A DNA stretch of 64,000 nucleotides from Rhizobium sp. Root274 (GCF_001429245.1 NZ_LMJE01000007.1:1085559-1149558); one strand, 5' to 3'; shown: positions 9,826-22,702, numbered from the stretch's first letter. Made by a program: numbers and translations. The notes: generated by a model not told the origin, from the sequence alone.

Positions 9826-10653
9826 CTATCCCTTGACGCCGCCGGCGGTGAGGCCGGAAATGATACGCCGCTGGAAGATCAGAACGAGAATGACCAGCGG
9901 TACGGTGACGATAACCGAGGCGGCCATGATGCTGCCCCAGGGGATTTCGAACTGGCTGTCGCCGGAGAGCAGTGCAATGGCGACCGGCACGGTGCGTTGC
10001 GTGTTTGACGACGTAAACGTGAGCGCGAAGAGAAACTCGTTCCAGGCGGTGATGAAGGCGAGCAACCCGGTGGTCACCAGCGCCGGCCACATCAGGGGCA
10101 TGAACACCTGCGTGATGATCACCCAGGAAGAGGCCCCATCAACGATCGCCGCCTCCTCGATCTCGATCGGAAGGTCCCGCATGAAGGTGGTCAGCACCCA
10201 GACTGTGAAGGGCAGCGTGAAGATCATGTAGGAGAAGATGAGCGCGATCGGCGTGTTGAAGATCCCCATCCAGCGGATCAGCTCAAACAGGCCGGCCAGC
10301 ACCGCGATCTGCGGGAACATCGAGACGGCGAGGATCGTGAGCAGCAGCAGCCCCCTTCCCCGGAACCGGACACGGGCGAGCGCATAAGACGCCGTCACCG
10401 CCAGGAACAGCGACAGCACCACCACGACGGTTGCCACCAGCAGCGAATTGCCAAGGCTGCGCACGAAACTGCCGCGCGACAGCACGCTTTCATAGTTCCC
10501 GAATGTCACGTTCTTCGGCCAGTAACTGATATCGAAGAGCGCGCTGCCGGGTTTGAGGCTGGTGATGATGGCGTAGTAGAAGGGGAAAACCGCAATCACC
10601 ACGATGACGGTGACGAGCAGGTAGAAGGCGGATTGTTTGACAACGGTCGGCAT
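9826..10653 (-). CDS. thuG: ThuG: inner-membrane permease of the thu ABC importer
   Basis: 275 residues, MalG-like (binding-protein-dependent transport inner membrane component). Six hydrophobic segments are seen, the first at about 10-30 (YLLVTVIVVIAVFPFYYAI). The cytoplasmic EAA loop that docks on the ATPase reads EEAAIVDGASSWVIITQV. It pairs with ThuF in the membrane. Its start codon overlaps the thuF stop by one base (TGATG), so the two permeases are translationally coupled. Confidence 0.92.
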   Translation of the reverse strand: MPTVVKQSAFYLLVTVIVVIAVFPFYYAIITSLKPGSALFDISYWPKNVTFGNYESVLSRGSFVRSLGNSLLVATVVVVLSLFLAVTASYALARVRFRGRGLLLLTILAVSMFPQIAVLAGLFELIRWMGIFNTPIALIFSYMIFTLPFTVWVLTTFMRDLPIEIEEAAIVDGASSWVIITQVFMPLMWPALVTTGLLAFITAWNEFLFALTFTSSNTQRTVPVAIALLSGDSQFEIPWGSIMAASVIVTVPLVILVLIFQRRIISGLTAGGVKG

Positions 10654-11639
10654 CAGCGATCTCCTCCCGAAAGATTGACGCGACCGAAAACGATGTAGAG
10701 CACTGTGATCGAGGCGATGATCAGGAACAGCATCGTGGATGCGGCCGCCCCATAGGCGAACTTGTCGAATTCAAAAAGGTTCTCACGCGCCATCACCGAC
10801 ATGGTCTTGGTCTGCGAATTGTTTGGCGTCAGCACATAGATGAGGTCGAAGATCCTGAGCGCATCGAGCATGCGGAAGATAATCGCAACCATCAGCGCAG
10901 GACGGATGAGCGGCAATGTGATCCGGAGGAACACCTTGACCGGATGGACCCCGTCGATCTTCGCCGCCTCGTAGATATCCTGCGGCACCATCTGCAGACC
11001 GGCGAGGATCAGAAGCGCCATGAACGGCGTCGTCTTCCAGACGTCGACGATCAGGACAGCCACCATCGCCGTGTCAGGATTGGCCGTCCAGGCGATCTTC
11101 TCGCTGATCAGGCCGAGATTGAGGAAGATGTCGTTGAGGATGCCGAACTGGTCGTTCAGCATCCACGCCCACATTTTGGCCGAGACGATCGTCGGGATCG
11201 CCCAGGGAATAAGGATGGCGGCGCGTACGAGGCCGCGGCCGGGAAACTTCGCGTTCAGCACCAGGGCCACGACGAGGCCAAGCACGGTCTCGATCGAGAC
11301 CGACAGCAACGTGAAACGCAAGGTATTGGCCACCGCACCCCACCAGGCCGGATCGACCAGCAACCCGCGCCAGACGGTGCGGCCGCTCTGCAAGGTGATC
11401 CAGGTCAGGTAGTTGTTGAACCCGACGAATTCGGCACCGGAGAGGTTGTTCAAGGTGGCGTTGGTAAAACTGAAATAGATGGTCCGGACCAGCGGCCAGC
11501 CGGCCACCATGGCAAGGACCAGAAGCGTCGGGGCGAGGAAGATCCAGGCGGATCGGGTGCGCTGGGCGCTGAGATCCGAGCCGGCGGCGGCGCTTGCCGC
11601 CCTTGGATTTACGGCTCTTTCAATTGGCAAATCGGTCAT
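10653..11639 (-). CDS. thuF: ThuF: inner-membrane permease of the thu ABC importer
   Basis: 328 residues, MalF/UgpA-like. A 30-residue hydrophilic N-terminus precedes a first membrane helix (AWIFLAPTLLVLAMVAGWPL). The EAA loop is YEAAKIDGVHPVKVFLRI. It is separated from thuE by a 60-nt gap with a stable hairpin, a usual way of making more binding protein than permease. GGAGG stands ahead of the ATG at 11639. Confidence 0.92.
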   Translation of the reverse strand: MTDLPIERAVNPRAASAAAGSDLSAQRTRSAWIFLAPTLLVLAMVAGWPLVRTIYFSFTNATLNNLSGAEFVGFNNYLTWITLQSGRTVWRGLLVDPAWWGAVANTLRFTLLSVSIETVLGLVVALVLNAKFPGRGLVRAAILIPWAIPTIVSAKMWAWMLNDQFGILNDIFLNLGLISEKIAWTANPDTAMVAVLIVDVWKTTPFMALLILAGLQMVPQDIYEAAKIDGVHPVKVFLRITLPLIRPALMVAIIFRMLDALRIFDLIYVLTPNNSQTKTMSVMARENLFEFDKFAYGAAASTMLFLIIASITVLYIVFGRVNLSGGDR

Positions 11640-11666
11640 GGGCGGTCCTCCCTGAAAGCGGTGGAC

Positions 11667-11692
11667 GCCGGGCGCCGTGAAGGCCGCCCGGC
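11667..11692 (-). promoter_or_regulatory. Intercistronic hairpin between thuE and thuF
   Basis: A perfect 8-bp inverted repeat (GCCGGGCG / CGCCCGGC, 10-nt loop) without a T-run just after the thuE stop. It likely protects the upstream thuE message or attenuates read-through. Confidence 0.5.
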
Positions 11693-11699
11693 ACCGGCA

Positions 11700-12959
11700 T
11701 CACCAGCCATTGCCCATGAGTTCGTTGAGCTCGACCTCAAGGAGTTCGAGGTTTTCGGCGGCGGTTCCCGAGCCGGAAAGCGTATTGTGAACCGCACTCC
11801 AGAAGCGCGAGGAGACCTCGTTGTACTTGACCTTGGTTGTTGCCGACGGACGCGGCACGGCATCCTGGAAGATCGGCTTCCACTGCGGCATGAAGGGCTG
11901 GGCCGCCGCCACATCCGGATCGTCGTAAAGCGCCGAGCGGGTCGGCAGGTTCGACAATTCGATGGCACGGCGCTTCTGCACCTCGGCCGACGTCAAGAAC
12001 TTGATGAGTTCGATCGAGGCTTCCTGTTCTTCGGAATATTTCGACACCGCAAGGTTCCAGCCACCGAGCGTCGAAGACGGCTTGTCGCCGGCTGCGGCAA
12101 CCGGAAGTGTCGCCACGTCGAACTTGCCCTTGACGGCGCTGTCGTCACCATTGCCGAGCGCGAAGGCATAAGGCCAGTTGCGCATGAAGACGGCATTGCC
12201 GGTCTGCCAGACGCCGCGGGATTCCTCTTCCTGATAAGCGAGCACGCCGGGGGGCGAAATGGTGCCGATCCACGATTTTGCCTGATCGAGAGCGGCAGCG
12301 GCTTTCTCGTTGTTCACCGAGATCGTGCCATCGGTCTCGACAATCTGGCCACCGCCGGAAGACTTGATCCATTCCAGCGCATTGCAGGTCAGACCTTCAT
12401 AGGCATTCGCCTGGAAGACGTAGCCCCAGAGATCCTTCTGGCCGGCCTCGCGCTCCTTGTCCTGAATTTCCTTGGCCACAGCAGCCATGTCGGCCCAGGT
12501 TTTGGGGACCTCCTTACCGTATTTCTCCAGGAGGTCCTTGCGGTAGAACAGCGCCGGCGCGTCGGTATACATCGGCATCGCGACGAGACGACCGTCAACC
12601 GTCTGGGACTCGATGATCGACGGGAAGAACTCGTTGATCGCATCGCCGGCTGCCGGCTTCAGGTCGACGAACTGATCAGCCAACTGCGGCGCCCAGACGA
12701 CGTCGGTCTGGTAGACGTCGACATCCTTGTTTCCTGCGGCAAGCCACAACCGGTACTGGGCGAACTGCTCCGAACTGGAGGGCGGCATGGTGACGAGCGA
12801 GATCTTGTGACCGCTCTTTTCCTCGAACTCCGTGAACAGCTTGCGCAGAAAGTCGAGGTTCTTGCCGGTGGAATTGGCAGCAACCGCAATTTCAGCTGCC
12901 TGGACGGACCCGCACAGCGCGGTTGCCGCAATCAGTGCGGCGCTCAACAATGTCTTCAT
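11700..12959 (-). CDS. thuE: ThuE: periplasmic disaccharide-binding protein
   Basis: 419 residues, solute-binding protein of the carbohydrate ABC family 1. A Sec signal peptide is evident (MKTLLSAALIAATALCGSVQA, cleavage before AEIAV). The first gene of the operon, divergent from a LacI-type regulator. The ATG at 12959 follows GGAGATATCG and begins the signal peptide. A GTG-like extension 24 nt upstream is unnecessary. By operon order it binds trehalose, maltitol and sucrose isomers. The substrate itself is not readable from sequence. Confidence 0.9.
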   Translation of the reverse strand: MKTLLSAALIAATALCGSVQAAEIAVAANSTGKNLDFLRKLFTEFEEKSGHKISLVTMPPSSSEQFAQYRLWLAAGNKDVDVYQTDVVWAPQLADQFVDLKPAAGDAINEFFPSIIESQTVDGRLVAMPMYTDAPALFYRKDLLEKYGKEVPKTWADMAAVAKEIQDKEREAGQKDLWGYVFQANAYEGLTCNALEWIKSSGGGQIVETDGTISVNNEKAAAALDQAKSWIGTISPPGVLAYQEEESRGVWQTGNAVFMRNWPYAFALGNGDDSAVKGKFDVATLPVAAAGDKPSSTLGGWNLAVSKYSEEQEASIELIKFLTSAEVQKRRAIELSNLPTRSALYDDPDVAAAQPFMPQWKPIFQDAVPRPSATTKVKYNEVSSRFWSAVHNTLSGSGTAAENLELLEVELNELMGNGW

Positions 12960-13304
12960 CGATATCTCCTCCCGAGAAACCAAAGCCGTTTACGGCCTCC
13001 ACAATAAAATTGAAAACGCTTTGGTTCCCTTAGACTGGCAAAAAACCGAAATTGAGTCAAACCTTGTTCCAAGTCTCCAAATCACAAAACTTCAAACCAA
13101 TGATAAAAATAGGATTTTTTGAAAATTCCCTAGATTCACACTGGGGAAGATACTTCTGCCGGGAAGCGGGAAAACGATCCCAGCGCACGCAAATTGTAAT
13201 CGCTTTGAATCCTGCAGAGGAAATCTTGCCAGAGGCCGAGCGGCCATGGGATAAGCACATGAGGGATGCCGACAGGGGATCTCGCGCAAGGACGCCAGCC
13301 ACGC
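12960..13304. promoter_or_regulatory. thuE/thuR intergenic region with repeated CGCTTTG elements
   Basis: This 345-nt stretch holds no gene. It is AT-rich relative to its flanks, especially 12995-13135. A motif recurs three times: AAACGGCTTTGG on the minus strand (12980-12991), AAAACGCTTTGG (13013-13024) and TAATCGCTTTGA (13197-13208). LacI-family operators usually centre on CG, so these are candidate sites for the neighbouring regulator. They flank the region where promoters for both directions should be. Confidence 0.5.
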
Positions 13305-14333
13305 ATGAAGCTCAAGGATTTCGCCCAGCATATCGGTCTGTCGCCGACAACCGTCAGCCGCGCCTTGAGCGGCTATCCGGAGGTTAGCGAAGCGACACGC
13401 ACAAGGGTGGCCGAAGAAGCAGCGCGGCTCGGCTATCGCCCGAACATCAATGCCGTTCGCCTCGCGACCGGCCGCGCCGGGGCAATCGGCGTCGTGATGA
13501 GCCGTGCCGGCGAATACCAGTTTTCCGAATTTCTGAGCGGCATGGCCGAGCGGCTGAGCCCTGAAGACATCGATATCCTGATCACACCCATGGCCGAGCA
13601 GGACAGCCGCGACGAGCTGCAACTCTACCGCCGGCTCGCCGAGAGCCGCCGTGTCGATGCTGTCGTCATCCACTCGCCCCGTCCCAAGGACACCCGAATT
13701 GCACTGCTTCACGAGCTGAAACTGCCCTTCATTGTGCACGGCCGCTCTGCAACCGACGTGCCCCATGCCTGGCTCGACATCGACAACGAGGGCGCAATCT
13801 GTCGGGCGACCGAGCATCTGCTGGATCTTGGCCACCGCCGCATCGCCATGATCAACGGCCGAGAGGGACTGACGTTTACCCAGCACCGCGAGAAGGGCTA
13901 CAGGTCGGCGCTCAGCGAACGGGGCGTTTCCTATGATGCCAAACTGGTGACCCACGGCAATTTTACCGACGAGATCGGCTTTCGCGTGGCCCGCGCCGCC
14001 CTTGAGCAGCGCCCGCGCCCGACGGCCTTCGTCGCCGGGTCGATGATGAGCGCGCTCGGTGTCTACCGCGCAGCCCGCTCGATGAACCTCGTTGTCGGGC
14101 GCGACATCTCCGTCATCGCCCATGACGACGTCTTTCCCTATCTGACGGCGGAGAACATGGCCCCGTCCCTATCGACCACCCGCTCCTCGATCCGCGCGGC
14201 CGGCACCCGCATTGCCGACCTCCTGCTCCAGATGTTGGCCGGCCGCGAAGCGACAGACGTCGCTGAACTCTGGCCGGTGGAACTGATCCTCCGCGAGTCC
14301 AGTCGCCCGGTTGCCAAGGACGTGAGCCAATGA
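13305..14333 (+). CDS. thuR: LacI-family repressor of the thu operon (ThuR)
   Basis: 342 residues. The N-terminal LacI HTH and hinge are complete (MKLKDFAQHIGLSPTTVSRA, then VAEEAARLGYRPN). A periplasmic-binding-protein-like effector domain follows (GAIGVVMSRAGEYQFSEFL, VVIHSPRPKDTRI, C-terminal PSLSTTRSSIRAAG). It is divergent from thuE and should repress thuEFGKAB in the absence of trehalose-type sugars. The ATG at 13305 starts exactly at the HTH. An ATG 39 nt upstream is possible. The 3' end overlaps the PfkB kinase start. Confidence 0.85.
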   Translation: MKLKDFAQHIGLSPTTVSRALSGYPEVSEATRTRVAEEAARLGYRPNINAVRLATGRAGAIGVVMSRAGEYQFSEFLSGMAERLSPEDIDILITPMAEQDSRDELQLYRRLAESRRVDAVVIHSPRPKDTRIALLHELKLPFIVHGRSATDVPHAWLDIDNEGAICRATEHLLDLGHRRIAMINGREGLTFTQHREKGYRSALSERGVSYDAKLVTHGNFTDEIGFRVARAALEQRPRPTAFVAGSMMSALGVYRAARSMNLVVGRDISVIAHDDVFPYLTAENMAPSLSTTRSSIRAAGTRIADLLLQMLAGREATDVAELWPVELILRESSRPVAKDVSQ

Positions 14334-15190
14334 CGGACGTGACGGACGGGCGCATTGTCGTGATCGGCCATGTCAATCACGACTGCATCTGGCGGCTGAC
14401 AGAACCCTTGCGTGCCGGGGGCCGTATTCTGTGGAGCAGCCGCGAGACCCGGCTGGGTGGCGGCGGATATTTTACCGCCCGACGGCTGCGCGACCTTGGC
14501 CATCCCGTGGCAATCCTGTCGAACCTGATGACCGACGAACACGGCGATAGGGCCATGGCAGATCTCGACGCCCTGGGCTTCGACACCTCGCTGATGACAC
14601 GGTTGCCGGGCGAGACCGACTTCGCCGACATCCTGCTCGACCCGATGGGAGAGCGCACGATCCTGTCGAACGAGCGCCGCCTGTCGCGCGAATTCGTGCT
14701 CGCCATGCCGCTTTCGGATGGCGCATTCTACGTCAACGCGCCCATCCTGCCAGACACGATCCTCGCCGCGCTGCATCAGGCGCGACTGGTGGTTTCGCAG
14801 CTGCCGTTGCGCCAAGCTGTACCGCGGCCGGCAGACATCATGATCGGATCCAAGGCCGATCTGCCCGCAAAGAGCATTACCGATTGTTGGTCTCTGGCGA
14901 ACGCGCTTGCCGACGGCCGGCTTCGGCATCTCGTGATGACGGACGGGCCGCAAGCGATCTCCATCTATGACGGCACACGGGAAATCACGGTTGCGATTGA
15001 ACAGCAGGTTGTTGCCGTCCGCGACACGATCGGCGCAGGCGACAGCTTCAGCGGCGGACTGATTCATGCCTTGCTGTCCGGGGCCGACATTGTTGAAGCT
15101 GCGCGGATGGCTGCGGTTTTGACCGCCGAATGGTTGGCCAGCCGAGAACAGCAAACGCTCGCGATGACAACAGAAAAAACAGCGTTATAG
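14330..15190 (+). CDS. PfkB-family sugar kinase coupled to thuR
   Basis: 286 residues of the ribokinase/PfkB family. The N-terminal IVVIGHVNHDCIW strand, the ETRLGGGGYFTARRLRDLG substrate loop and the C-terminal ATP/anion-hole signature RDTIGAGDSFSGGL are present, with the catalytic Asp in GAGD. It overlaps thuR by 4 nt (ATGA), so the two proteins are made together. Substrate unknown: it may phosphorylate a sugar released from trehalose or a keto-sugar, but the family also takes adenosine, fructose and ribose. Confidence 0.8.
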   Translation: MTDVTDGRIVVIGHVNHDCIWRLTEPLRAGGRILWSSRETRLGGGGYFTARRLRDLGHPVAILSNLMTDEHGDRAMADLDALGFDTSLMTRLPGETDFADILLDPMGERTILSNERRLSREFVLAMPLSDGAFYVNAPILPDTILAALHQARLVVSQLPLRQAVPRPADIMIGSKADLPAKSITDCWSLANALADGRLRHLVMTDGPQAISIYDGTREITVAIEQQVVAVRDTIGAGDSFSGGLIHALLSGADIVEAARMAAVLTAEWLASREQQTLAMTTEKTAL

Positions 15191-15264
15191 CCAACTTTAT
15201 TTGATCGCCTCTCCGGAACCGCCCGCAAGCTCAGCGAGTTTGTGGGTACCCAACGGAGGAAGGC

Positions 15265-15567
15265 ATGAACGAGTATCATTTCATCTGGAACCGGCCTGTC
15301 GAGCTGGAACTGCCTTGTGGCCTCACGCGACGTTTTCAAAATGCTTATGACGCGCTGGATTTTCTCGACGCCGAATGGCCGACGCGCCGCGGCCCGGCCT
15401 ATGAGCGGGCAATCCGCCTCTGCCAGAACGCCTTGCGCGGCGCGCGCGCGGCAGAACTCGCCCGCGCCGCCTTTATTGCGGCAGCGGAGGAAGCCGGAAT
15501 GCGGCTGGCAACCGACCCCGGACGGCTGGTCAGTTTCCTGCCACAGCGGCGCCAGGCTGTTGCGTGA
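15265..15567 (+). CDS. DUF982 domain protein
   Basis: A 100-residue protein with the DUF982 pattern: WNRPVELELPCGLTRRFQNA, DALDFLDAEWP, then an alpha-helical segment with C-terminal arginines. Small proteins of this type occur in many copies in rhizobia and have no known function. GGAGG lies 7 nt before the ATG. It stands 74 nt after the kinase and 21 nt before the hydrolase, on the same strand. Confidence 0.75.
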   Translation: MNEYHFIWNRPVELELPCGLTRRFQNAYDALDFLDAEWPTRRGPAYERAIRLCQNALRGARAAELARAAFIAAAEEAGMRLATDPGRLVSFLPQRRQAVA

Positions 15568-15588
15568 GGAGCCGATGACGAGGTCGCC

Positions 15589-16179
15589 ATGCGCTTGGGG
15601 GAATGGAGACATATCTGTGTCGACGTCCAGCACATGTTCGCCCGCGACACCCCGTGGCACCTGCCATGGATGAAGAAGGCGCTGCCGACGATCGTGTCGA
15701 TCGCTGAGGCAAGCCCAAGACGCACACTCTTCACCCGCTTTATTCCACCGCCCACGGCAGACGCAGCCGTCGGCGCCTGGAAGGATTACTACCGACGCTG
15801 GTGGATGATGACCGGCGAGCACCTGCCCGATGAAATGGTGCAACTGGTCCCGGAGCTCAAAGCTCTCGTTCCGCCCGCAAGGGTAATCGACAAACCGGTC
15901 TACTCACCCTGGCTCAACCCGACCCTGGCTACCCTACTTTCCCGCGAGCAGGTCGAAACGCTCGTTGTCACCGGCGGCGAGACGGATGTCTGTGTCATGG
16001 CGACCGTGCTCGGCGCAATCGACCACGGCTTCCATGTGATCCTGGTGACTGATGCCGTATGTTCGGGCCTGGACGAGACGCATGACGCCTCGCTCGCCCT
16101 GCTCGGCAAGCGCTTTTCCGCGCAGATGACTACGCTCTCTGCCGACGAGCTTTTGTCGGCAATAGCTGACAAGGGATAA
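15589..16179 (+). CDS. Cysteine hydrolase, isochorismatase-like family
   Basis: 196 residues. The catalytic triad of this family can be placed: Asp12 (VDVQ), Lys102 (VIDKPVYSPW) and Cys135 (GGETDVCVMATVLGAIDHG). Members include nicotinamidases, N-carbamoyl hydrolases and isochorismatases. The substrate here is not apparent. GAGG precedes the ATG by 6 nt. It is close to the DUF982 gene and convergent with treY, 5 nt away. Confidence 0.8.
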   Translation: MRLGEWRHICVDVQHMFARDTPWHLPWMKKALPTIVSIAEASPRRTLFTRFIPPPTADAAVGAWKDYYRRWWMMTGEHLPDEMVQLVPELKALVPPARVIDKPVYSPWLNPTLATLLSREQVETLVVTGGETDVCVMATVLGAIDHGFHVILVTDAVCSGLDETHDASLALLGKRFSAQMTTLSADELLSAIADKG

Positions 16180-16184
16180 GCAGG

Positions 16185-18842
<2,658 letters not shown>

Positions 18843-18917
18843 GCTGGCATCCTCGGGAGAAACTTTGGGCGACGCTGCGTAACGCCGCCAACCCCGGGTT
18901 GTTCCCAGCAGATCGCC

Positions 18918-19190
18918 TCAGTGGAGCTTGATCTCGCCGTCCACCTTGCGCCACTCGTTCGGCCCGATCAGCCGTTTGTGGCTGAAGCGCACGGAGTGCA
19001 GGTCGCCATCGAGATTGGTCCGCCAGAAATCGAGAAACTTTGTCATCTGCGGGAAATCAGGTGCCAGATCATAGTCCTGCCAGAGGAAGGTCTGCAGCAC
19101 GGAGCGGAAGTCGGGCATGCGATAGAGGATATGGGCGGTCGTCAAACCGTATCCCTCCATCTGGAGGGTGAAATCATGGGACGAATTCAT
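18918..19190 (-). CDS. Usg family protein
   Basis: 90 residues matching the conserved alphaproteobacterial Usg family: FTLQMEGYGLTTAHILYRMP, LQTFLWQDYDLAPDFPQ, then FLDFWRTNLDGDLHSVRFSH. Function unknown. The ATG at 19190 has a GAGGG site 9 nt upstream. The upstream open frame to 19355 is just an unused extension. Divergent from groES and 75 nt before treY on the same strand. Confidence 0.82.
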   Translation of the reverse strand: MNSSHDFTLQMEGYGLTTAHILYRMPDFRSVLQTFLWQDYDLAPDFPQMTKFLDFWRTNLDGDLHSVRFSHKRLIGPNEWRKVDGEIKLH

Positions 19191-19284
19191 GCGGTTTCCC
19201 TCGTGGTTGTGGACGATAAAAGTTTGACAAAAATCCATCGAAGAGCAAGAGCGAAAGTATTTTTTTATAAAACATTTCATTATG

Positions 19285-19311
19285 TTAGCAGCATAAAGCC
19301 GCGAGTGCTGA
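19285..19311 (+). promoter_or_regulatory. Degenerate CIRCE (HrcA) operator upstream of groES
   Basis: TTAGCAGCA-N9-GAGTGCTGA has exact CIRCE geometry (9-9-9). The right arm differs from GAGTGCTAA by one base. The left arm keeps TTAGCA but lost the outer CTC. It lies 146 nt before the groES start, where HrcA operators of alphaproteobacterial groESL occur. Confidence 0.7.
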
Positions 19312-19456
19312 TTTTTTCGCCGGCACCTCTTGAAACGAAAAATCGGAAAAACCAAATCTTCGCGCGCCGGATGCCGTTGAAGGGTCCGGCGACCCGTCCG
19401 GACCTTTCCGGTCCGGCCTTTGGGGACGTTCCATTTTGTTTGTCCAGGAGGAAAAC

Positions 19457-19771
19457 ATGAAGTTCCGTCCGCTGCACGACCGCATCGTCGTCCGCCGCGT
19501 TTCGTCCGAGGAAAAGACCAAGGGCGGCATCATCATTCCCGACACTGCCAAGGAAAAGCCGCAGGAAGGCGAAGTCATCGCCGTCGGCCCCGGCGCTCGC
19601 AACGACCAGGGCCAGATCGTCGCTCTCGACGTGAAGGTTGGCGACCGTGTTTTGTTCGGCAAATGGTCCGGCACCGAAATCAAGATCGACGGCGAAGAGC
19701 TGCTGATCATGAAGGAAGCCGACATCATGGGCATCATCGAAGCCCAGGCTGCCGAAAAGAAAGCCGCCTGA
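19457..19771 (+). CDS. groES: Co-chaperonin GroES
   Basis: 104 residues. Forms the heptameric cap of the GroEL folding chamber. [20 protein letters not shown], the mobile loop [20 protein letters not shown] and the roof loop region are typical, as is the C-terminal [10 protein letters not shown]. The ATG at 19457 follows AGGAGG. An ATG 21 nt upstream in frame is not used. 37 nt before groEL. Confidence 0.97.
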   Translation: MKFRPLHDRIVVRRVSSEEKTKGGIIIPDTAKEKPQEGEVIAVGPGARNDQGQIVALDVKVGDRVLFGKWSGTEIKIDGEELLIMKEADIMGIIEAQAAEKKAA

Positions 19772-19805
19772 GAACCACCAGTCATCATTTGCCTTTGAGG
19801 AGTGA

Positions 19806-21434
<1,629 letters not shown>

Positions 21435-21457
21435 GGTCTCTCAAAAACTGATGTGAG

Positions 21458-21487
21458 AAGGGCCGCTCTCAGGGGCGGCCCTTTTTT
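21458..21487 (+). terminator. Terminator after groEL
   Basis: AAGGGCCGC (21458-21466) pairs with GCGGCCCTT (21475-21483) around an 8-nt loop and runs into T6. It separates groEL from the convergent EAL gene. Confidence 0.92.
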
Positions 21488-21503
21488 ATGGATCAGCGGA
21501 AGA

Positions 21504-22244
21504 TCAGGCCGCGAGCGAAACAGGGCTCAGACCTTCGAACGTCGGACGGGCAAGGTAATAGCCCTGGATGAGATTGACGCCGAGATCCGTCAGCACCTCC
21601 ATCTCGCCCGCCGTCTCAACGCCCTCGCAAACGACGGTGACACCAAGATCATGCAGCATGGCAAGGGTATGGCGCACCACCACCTGCTTCACGCTGTCGG
21701 TATCGATGCCACGGATGAGGTCCATGTCGAGCTTCACCAGATCAGGCTGGAACCGCGTGAGCAGGTTCAGCCCCGAATAGCCCGCTCCAAAATCGTCGAT
21801 CGCCGTCTTGAAGCCGATCTCGCGATAGCTCCGTAGAATATTGAGGATGTGATCGGTATCGAGCTTCTCGACCTCGGTGAATTCGAAAATGATCCGGTCC
21901 AGCGGAAAGTCCGTGCGCCGGGCAGTCTCAAGGGTCTTGCGGATGCAGGCGCGCGGCTCGTAGACCGCATTCGGCATGAAGTTGATCGACAGATGCGGCA
22001 TATCCGTCCGGGGAAAAAGACGGCTGGCCAGTTCGATCGCCCGCACCCGACATTGCTGGTCGAAGGCGTAGCGGTTGTCGGGATCGACGAGAGATAGCAC
22101 GCCATAGGCGCCGCTGCCATCCGCGCCCCGAACCAAGGCCTCATGAGCAAAGACCTGCCTCGATCGCATGTCGACAATGGGCTGGAAGGCCATGGAAAAA
22201 TCGCTGGCGAATTTCGCTCCATCTTGGCAACCCTGACACGACAC
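21504..22244 (-). CDS. EAL-domain c-di-GMP phosphodiesterase with a Cys-containing N-terminus
   Basis: 246 residues, essentially a lone EAL domain. EAL is at 35-37 (HEALVRG). The other active-site stretches are intact: SINFMPNA, FEFTEVEKL, AIDDFGAGYSGL, DLVKLDMDLI, CEGVET and IQGYYLARP. The start is GTG at 22244, 8 nt after AAGGAG. The in-frame GTG 9 nt upstream touches that site. The protein begins MSCQGCQDG, with Cys3 and Cys6 as CxxC, which could bind metal or sense redox. No membrane segment. Confidence 0.85.
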   Translation of the reverse strand: MSCQGCQDGAKFASDFSMAFQPIVDMRSRQVFAHEALVRGADGSGAYGVLSLVDPDNRYAFDQQCRVRAIELASRLFPRTDMPHLSINFMPNAVYEPRACIRKTLETARRTDFPLDRIIFEFTEVEKLDTDHILNILRSYREIGFKTAIDDFGAGYSGLNLLTRFQPDLVKLDMDLIRGIDTDSVKQVVVRHTLAMLHDLGVTVVCEGVETAGEMEVLTDLGVNLIQGYYLARPTFEGLSPVSLAA

Positions 22245-22465
22245 TTGAAACACTCCTTCAATACACGCATCGAGAAAAACACGTGTCGCTTAAGGAAGGT
22301 TGAAGGCACTACGCAAGCACCTCCGAATTTTGCAACCCTCCCCGACCGCTTGTGCGTAATCTTTTTTGGGCATCACTTCATCAGTCCATTTTATTCAAAT
22401 ATGCTTTATTTCGTAGCCGATTCGGGACGGCTGCGGGGCTAAATGACTTAGCTGGGGATGCGGAC

Positions 22466-22684
22466 ATGACTGACCATACGGAAATCGAAACCTGGGCAAT
22501 GGTGCGGGCGCAGCAGATCGTCATGCAACAGGGGGCAAACCTGGTGGTTGCAGCCCAAAGGCTGGACCACAGGAAAACTACCGCGAATACCTACGCCCTG
22601 AGGGCGGCAATCGTGAAATCGCTGGTCGAAGCCCTCTCGGCGGCTCCCACGGCAATGGGCGGCCAGTTGCAGGCGGGAGAGTAA
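22466..22684 (+). CDS. Small conserved-looking hypothetical protein
   Basis: 72 residues (MTDHTEIETWAMVRAQQIVM onward), predicted mostly helical, with no recognised domain. The upstream sequence in frame to 22352 is AT-rich and looks non-coding. The ribosome site before the ATG is weak (GGGGATGCGGAC). A hairpin follows the stop, supporting a short transcription unit. Confidence 0.5.
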   Translation: MTDHTEIETWAMVRAQQIVMQQGANLVVAAQRLDHRKTTANTYALRAAIVKSLVEALSAAPTAMGGQLQAGE

Positions 22685-22702
22685 GCCGCCTCTCAAACGA
22701 TA

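Noticed and set aside
10944..13007. 687-codon plus-strand frame opposite thuF and thuE
   Set aside because: It spans two real genes and the gap between them on the other strand, with no recognisable motif or ribosome site.
19329..19357. Sigma-32 promoter before groES
   Set aside because: CTTGAAA is present, but the downstream element (CCAAAT at 19-nt spacing) fits the consensus poorly, so it is not listed as a feature.
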